From NCBI RefSeq assembly GCF_017377855.1, contig NZ_JAFREP010000034.1, forward strand, positions 41,248-105,247: a stretch of 64,000 nucleotides of DNA, in the 5' to 3' direction. Position numbers and translations under genes: made by a program. The stretch is from Acanthopleuribacter pedis. Its GTDB lineage: Bacteria > Acidobacteriota > Holophagae > Acanthopleuribacterales > Acanthopleuribacteraceae. Below the pieces are notes generated by a model that saw only the letters and a program-made list of their open reading frames with translations, did no database searches and had not been told where the DNA came from. Shown here one piece after another: positions 59,753-64,000 of this stretch. Within the stretch, counting starts at the first letter, position 1. Every line of letters begins with the position of its first letter.

Positions 59753-61657
59753 TTACTTTCCGATGTCTTTTAAGCCTTCCGCGTGGGCGCGCATGCCCCA
59801 GTTGGATTCCTCAAACCACTGATTAATTTCGGCGACCGGAAGCGGGCGACCCATGAAGTAGCCTTGCGCATAATCGCAGCCGAGTTGCATGAGGATGTCC
59901 CAACCTTCGCTTTTCTCGACGCCCTCGGCGGTGACACTCAGGCCGAGGGTGTGGCCCAGGTCGATGGTCGATTTGACGATGGTGGCGTCGTCTTCGTCCG
60001 TATCCAGTTCCATCACAAAGCTTTTATCGATTTTGATTTCGTCGACCGGCAGGTTTTTGAGGTAAGCCAGTGAGGAGTAGCCGGTACCAAAATCATCAAT
60101 CGCCAGCTTGATGCCCATGTCGTTGAGGCGGGCCAAGATGCTGCGCGCCTGCTGGGGATCTTCCATCATGGCGCTTTCGGTGATTTCCAGAATCAGCATT
60201 TCGGGCGGCATGTGGTGTTGGTCGAGAATTTTTGCAATTTTTTCGGGGATCTGCGAGTCAAAAAGATCGCGAACCGATAGGTTGACGGAAATCGAGAGGT
60301 CGATGCCTTGTTTGTGCCATTCTTCCCATTGGCGCGGGGCTTCTTTGAGGACCCACATGGAAAGCGGTTTGATCAAACCGGAACGTTCCGCGAGGGGCAC
60401 GAACTCATCGGGAAAAATACGCCCGATCTTGGGGTGGTGCCAGCGAACCAAAGCCTCGCATCCGATGATGTAACCCGTCTCAAACGAGATTTTGGGTTGG
60501 TAGTAGAGGCAGAGGTCGTTGTTGTTGATGGCGCGGCGCAACTCGCCCAAAAGCATCAGGCGGCGCGGGCTGTAATGGTCGAATTTGGGATCGTAAAAGG
60601 TGTAACCGGGATCGGATTTTTTGGCGACCGACATCATCATATCGGCGCGGCGCATCAGGGTATCGGCGTCTTCACCGTGATCGGGAAACAAAACGATGCC
60701 GATGCTGGCACGTACCTCAAGCTGGAGGTCTTCCAGGTTGAAGTTGGGCTCGAGCACGTCGTGGATGCGGGTGGCCAAGAAGGCGGCATCCTCATTGGCG
60801 GTCACCGAATGGATGAGCACGGCGAATTCATCGCCGCCGAAACGCGCGACCAAGCCGGTTTCACCGATCACCTTGCGCAGGCGTTGTGCAATTTGTTTGA
60901 GAATCAAATCGCCGTTGTGGTAGCCGAGCGTGTCGTTGATCTCTTTAAAACGGTCCAGGTCCACGAAAAACAAAGCAAGCTTGTTGTCTTCAATTTTGGC
61001 GGATTCGAGCGACTTGACCAAGTTTTCGTAGAATTGGGTGCGGTTGGCGAGGTTGGTTAGACTGTCGTGGTGGGCCAGATAATGAAGGCGCTCCTCGCTG
61101 CGTTTGCGCTCTTTGATTTCGCTTTCTAGCTGGCGTACGTAACGCTGGGCCTGCTGGGAGAGGTTCCACTTCCGTGTCTGTGAAAGGGCCATTTGTTTGA
61201 CGGCCGTTGTGTCGAAAGGTTTGCGCAGGAACAACAAGCGGTCGGTGGTGCCGAGCTGGGCGAGAATCTTTTCCCAGGAGTAGTCGGAGTAGGCGGTACA
61301 GATGACCATTTCAATATCGGGATAGCGTTCCCAAATGCGCGCGATGGTTTCGATGCCGTCCCAGCCGGGCGGCATGCGCACGTCCATGAAGATCATGGCG
61401 TAGCCGCGGCCCTCCTCGTGGGCTTTAATCACCATTTGCAGCGCTTCTTCGCCTTGGAATGCCGAATCGACGAGGTAGTTCTGGTACTCCAATAGGGAGT
61501 TTTCGTCCTCTTCTTCCGGTTGGTCTTGGAACAAACCTTTCTCGATTTGAGCGAGTTTGCGCTTTTCTTCCGCACGGGGGTTGCTCAAGACTTTTTTGAA
61601 ATCTCGGTGAATGGATATATTGTCGTCGACGACCAAAATTCGGTTATTGGGTTTCAT
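59753..61657 (-). CDS. Response regulator with GGDEF and EAL domains
   Basis: 634 residues from ATG 61657; the longer frame to 61864 adds an unlikely N-terminus. The receiver domain (1-160, phosphoacceptor Asp92 in IFMDVRMPP) contains an unusual insertion of about 35 residues after the first helix (about 28-63, Glu/Gln-rich). A coiled linker leads to a diguanylate cyclase domain with intact GGDEF (274-278) and no RxxD inhibitory site before it. A phosphodiesterase domain follows with EAL (401-403), LEITESAMM, and IDDFGTGYSSLAYLKNLPVD. Both c-di-GMP activities look possible. A sensor kinase partner is not adjacent. Confidence 0.93.
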   Translation of the reverse strand: MKPNNRILVVDDNISIHRDFKKVLSNPRAEEKRKLAQIEKGLFQDQPEEEDENSLLEYQNYLVDSAFQGEEALQMVIKAHEEGRGYAMIFMDVRMPPGWDGIETIARIWERYPDIEMVICTAYSDYSWEKILAQLGTTDRLLFLRKPFDTTAVKQMALSQTRKWNLSQQAQRYVRQLESEIKERKRSEERLHYLAHHDSLTNLANRTQFYENLVKSLESAKIEDNKLALFFVDLDRFKEINDTLGYHNGDLILKQIAQRLRKVIGETGLVARFGGDEFAVLIHSVTANEDAAFLATRIHDVLEPNFNLEDLQLEVRASIGIVLFPDHGEDADTLMRRADMMMSVAKKSDPGYTFYDPKFDHYSPRRLMLLGELRRAINNNDLCLYYQPKISFETGYIIGCEALVRWHHPKIGRIFPDEFVPLAERSGLIKPLSMWVLKEAPRQWEEWHKQGIDLSISVNLSVRDLFDSQIPEKIAKILDQHHMPPEMLILEITESAMMEDPQQARSILARLNDMGIKLAIDDFGTGYSSLAYLKNLPVDEIKIDKSFVMELDTDEDDATIVKSTIDLGHTLGLSVTAEGVEKSEGWDILMQLGCDYAQGYFMGRPLPVAEINQWFEESNWGMRAHAEGLKDIGK

Positions 61658-62219
61658 GCAGAACGGGTCATCCTTTCTAACGAGACTCATGGCGGGTGTA
61701 CCGGCCAAGACCGGCAACCGAACGCTACATAGGGGCATGGAATGAAGTCCATTGTATTCTAGCGTAATCCCGACGGCTTGAGCCAAAAAAGTCACGATGT
61801 ATTGATAAAAGACGGGGCCGCATTCGCGGTTTTGCCAAAATCCTCGGAACCGAGACGCAAACACCGAGGCGATGCGGTGGGTGCGCGGGTCAGCGTACGG
61901 GGTGGTTGCCGGTTAACAACCAGATCGGCAATCATCACAAAGCCTTGAGCCTTAACCCACATTTCCCGGCGGGCTTTTCCTTGCAAAAGCACCCGAAAAA
62001 ACAGCTTTGCCGGGGGCATCTGTTGCGACCGGGGAGCCTGTGGTCGGGTGATGGAAAAGGTATCATTCAAAAAGAGTAGGCGTAACCTGTGCGATTGCAA
62101 AGGTTTCTGGATTATTTTTTCGGACGACCGGCGCGGGGATGGCTCAGGCTTGTCCCCGAGTGAGGGCGATTTTGCCCGGCCGGCGGCGTGGTGCCGACCG
62201 GCCTTCATGCGTTCGCGCT
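61658..62219. other. 562-base region without a supportable gene; possible repeat fragment
   Basis: TTAACCCACATTTCCCGGCG at about 61952 resembles the left end of the family B repeat. A GC-rich imperfect hairpin (about 62175-62202) lies just past the DUF423 stop and lacks a T-run. No gene was recognised. Confidence 0.35.
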
Positions 62220-62603
62220 TTAGGTGTTTTCTTGCGACGGTTCTCCCGCGGTTTTTGCGAGCCACAGCCAGCCGAGGATGAAAGCCGTTCCGCCAATGGG
62301 CGCGACGGCGCCCATCCAGCGGAGATTAAACACGGCCAGCGTGTAGAGGCTGCCGCTGAAAAAAAAGATGCCCAGTGCAAAAAAATGGCAGGCGGCGAGT
62401 CCATGGTGACGGCGCGCTTGCGGGACCAACATGGCGAGCGTGTGGGTCAGATGGTAGGCCGCGGCGGTTTGGAAGGTCGCCGTGGTGCCGTTTTCGGCGA
62501 GTAAGGTCTTGAGCCCGTGGGCGCCGAACGCGCCGATGGCGACCGCGAGTGCACCGCTAACAGCCGCCAAGCGCAGCCAAGTGGTTGGTGTTCCCAGTTT
62601 CAT
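62220..62603 (-). CDS. DUF423 family small membrane protein
   Basis: 127 residues from ATG 62603 after AAGGG. The family pattern is complete: LAAVSGALAVAIGAFGAHGL in the first membrane segment, FQTAAAYHLTHTLAML in the second, LGIFFFSGSLYTLAVF in the third, and MGAVAPIGGTAFILGWLWLA in the fourth. It is an inner-membrane protein with four helices, like YgdD of E. coli; the function is unknown. It is divergent from hemF. Confidence 0.9.
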   Translation of the reverse strand: MKLGTPTTWLRLAAVSGALAVAIGAFGAHGLKTLLAENGTTATFQTAAAYHLTHTLAMLVPQARRHHGLAACHFFALGIFFFSGSLYTLAVFNLRWMGAVAPIGGTAFILGWLWLAKTAGEPSQENT

Positions 62604-62809
62604 GGTGGTGTTTCCCTTGATTCGGTTCCGGTGGGGGAACCGTTGGTGCCCGCATCTTAGCAAAAATGGCTGCTTCCCTCGTGGCTAACCCCTTTGTGTC
62701 GTTAAGATTGTCGCAAAAAAATGAACGCGGGGTTCGGCTCTTGCCGCCGGCCTTGGGATCGCGCTAAAGTGGGGGCGATTTGCTTATTACGCCACCTGGA
62801 GGCCCCCGC

Positions 62810-63745
62810 ATGTCTGAGATGCCCCACCGCATTGATGTCGCCCCGATTGAAGCCTTTTTCACCGAATTGCAAGACAGCATCTGCCGTGGTTTGGAAGCCC
62901 TGGATCCCGGGCATCACTTTGTGGAGGATGCGTGGCAACGGCCGAAAGGCGGCGGGGGGCGTACCCGTACCTTGGACGGGCGCTTGTTCGAAAAAGCGGG
63001 GGTGAATTACTCGCGGGTATTCGGCGACGACATGCCGGGTTCGGCAACCGCGCATCGCCCTGAATTGGCGGGGCGTGCCTTCGACGCCATGGGTGTTAGC
63101 TTGGTGATTCACCCGACCAATCCCCACATTCCCACCACCCATATGAACGTGCGCTTTTTTACCGCTTTTCGTGAAGATGCCGAGCCGATTTGGTGGTTCG
63201 GCGGCGGCTTTGACCTTACGCCCTATTACCCCTATCGTGAGGACGTGGTTCACTGGCACCAAACCGCCAAGGCCGCCTGTGATCCTTTCGGCCCCGAGCT
63301 GTACCCCAAGTTCAAAGCATGGTGCGACACCTACTTTTACCTCAAGCACCGAGACGAAACCCGCGGCGTCGGCGGCCTGTTCTTCGACGATTACAACCAG
63401 GGTTCTTTCGACGACTGCTTCGCCTTCATGCGTTCCGTGGGTGAACATTTTTTACCTGCTTACACACCCATCGTTGAAAAACGGCGCGCTACAGCGTCAA
63501 CGGAGGCAGAGCGGGAATTTCAACTCTACCGTCGCGGTCGCTACGTCGAATTCAATCTGCTCTTCGACCGCGGCACCTTGTTCGGTATTCAATCCGGCGG
63601 CCGCACCGAGTCGATCCTGATGTCGTTGCCCCCGCTCGTGCGCTGGCAATACAACTATCAACCGGAGCCGGGTTCCCGTGAGGACGACCTTTACCAAAAT
63701 TACCTCAAACCGGCGGACTGGCTTTCGGGTGAAGGTTCAAAATAA
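62810..63745 (+). CDS. hemF: Oxygen-dependent coproporphyrinogen III oxidase
   Basis: 311 residues, with ATG 62810 seven bases after GGAGG. It converts coproporphyrinogen III to protoporphyrinogen IX with oxygen, in haem synthesis. Signature segments are NPHIPTTHMNVRFF, WWFGGGFDLTPYYPY, YFYLKHRDETRGVGGLFFDD, GRYVEFNLLFDRGTLFGIQS and a C-terminal ESILMSLPPLVRW. Length and motifs are normal. No other haem gene is adjacent. Its presence fits an aerobic organism that makes the c-type cytochromes encoded at 23-29 kb. Confidence 0.95.
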   Translation: MSEMPHRIDVAPIEAFFTELQDSICRGLEALDPGHHFVEDAWQRPKGGGGRTRTLDGRLFEKAGVNYSRVFGDDMPGSATAHRPELAGRAFDAMGVSLVIHPTNPHIPTTHMNVRFFTAFREDAEPIWWFGGGFDLTPYYPYREDVVHWHQTAKAACDPFGPELYPKFKAWCDTYFYLKHRDETRGVGGLFFDDYNQGSFDDCFAFMRSVGEHFLPAYTPIVEKRRATASTEAEREFQLYRRGRYVEFNLLFDRGTLFGIQSGGRTESILMSLPPLVRWQYNYQPEPGSREDDLYQNYLKPADWLSGEGSK

Positions 63746-63882
63746 GACCTAAGAAGTGCTGAAACGAGGGATTTTGGCTAAAGATCTGGAGCGAAATGGT
63801 TTGGGAAAAGCGGGCCGGGGTCGCGCACGACGCGCACCCATTGGGTGCGGTGCGCATTTTTACAGACCGTTGCAGCCCAGAT
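63746..63882. repeat. Family A dispersed element, copy 2 (truncated)
   Basis: In inverted orientation relative to the copy at 29061. It shares an unbroken stretch of about 43 bases starting ATTTTGGCTAAAGATCTGG, then the CCCATTGGGTGCGGTG palindrome, and CAGACCGTTGCAGCCCAGA. The left arm ACCTAAGAAG is diverged and the right terminal arm is missing. It starts directly after the hemF stop. Confidence 0.75.
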
Positions 63883-64000
63883 AGTGTGTTGTGGGTTTGA
63901 GTGCAAGGGGAAATCTCAGGTTCCACCGTTTTTGTTAGAGCCAGGCATACCCCGGCCTAGCGGCCGATGAAGCGGCCGCGTTCAGCGGGGGCATTTTTTC
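63883..64000. other. Right edge of window
   Basis: About 120 bases after the repeat. CCCCGGCCTAGCGGCCG and a GGGGGCATTTTTTC end suggest either a terminator or the 3' end of a minus-strand gene beyond the window. This cannot be decided here. Confidence 0.25.

Noticed and set aside
1..64000. CRISPR arrays, tRNA, rRNA, phage integrases or complete insertion sequences
   Set aside because: No regularly spaced repeats, cloverleaf-like sequences with a TTCRANY loop, rRNA blocks or transposase/integrase genes were found by reading. The dispersed repeats present are short and non-coding.
63883..64000. 3' end of a gene on the minus strand at the right edge
   Set aside because: A short open frame can be read, but nothing distinguishes it from a terminator region and the rest is outside the window.

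Overview
The window is a moderately GC-rich (roughly 58-60 percent by eye) stretch of a Gram-negative bacterial chromosome. It carries outer-membrane beta-barrels, Sec-type signal peptides, a lipoprotein, c-type cytochromes, a Y_Y_Y/propeller hybrid histidine kinase, and the housekeeping genes dnaB, birA and hemF. The mix of a giant YD-repeat protein, a hydrazine-synthase-like cytochrome, MauG-type peroxidase and propeller kinases resembles marine Acidobacteriota of the Acanthopleuribacter type. That placement is an impression from gene content only. No rRNA, tRNA, CRISPR array, phage or intact insertion sequence was found.

Layout. 1-2.3 kb: the 5' end of a minus-strand gene and a SET-methyltransferase/GNAT fusion. 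2.5-16.5 kb: a 4381-residue exported Ig/YD-repeat protein on the minus strand that ends in a Tle1-like (DUF2235) phospholipase tip. The tip, a small membrane-protein gene and frameshifted coding remnants form one AT-rich patch. 16.6-22.8 kb: a hybrid sensor kinase with two separate kinase cores, and a beta-barrel protein. 22.9-29.1 kb: a redox group (HzsA-like dihaem protein, DM13 protein, MauG/CcpA-type peroxidase); both cytochromes end in a dockerin-like Ca-binding segment. 29.4-44.1 kb: mostly single housekeeping or metabolic genes (hydrolase, ParA, GT4, aminotransferase, SPFH lipoprotein, zinc ADH, secreted alpha-amylase, BirA, DnaB, YjbQ) and a few unknown small proteins. 44-51 kb: accessory genes (6-bladed propeller, porin, methyltransferase, GST-like) and small exported or basic proteins. 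51-57 kb: a compact acyl-activation locus (Pat-like CoA-binding/ATP-grasp/GNAT protein, ACP, PhyH dioxygenase, fatty acyl-AMP ligase). 57-64 kb: a 784-residue protein of unknown function, a REC-GGDEF-EAL regulator, a DUF423 membrane protein and hemF.

Two dispersed, terminally inverted repeat families lie between genes. Family A is at 29061 and 63746, with a related hairpin at 22868. Family B is at 16588, 37532 and 55141, with weaker copies near 46176 and 61950. A pair of identical-type palindromes (TTGAAC-N2-GTTCA) sits in the divergent promoter at 47.8-48.0 kb.

The most promising unusual systems are the YD-repeat/phospholipase toxin with its AT-rich tip cassette, the FAAL-ACP-PhyH-Pat locus, the SET-GNAT fusion and the dockerin-tagged cytochrome group.
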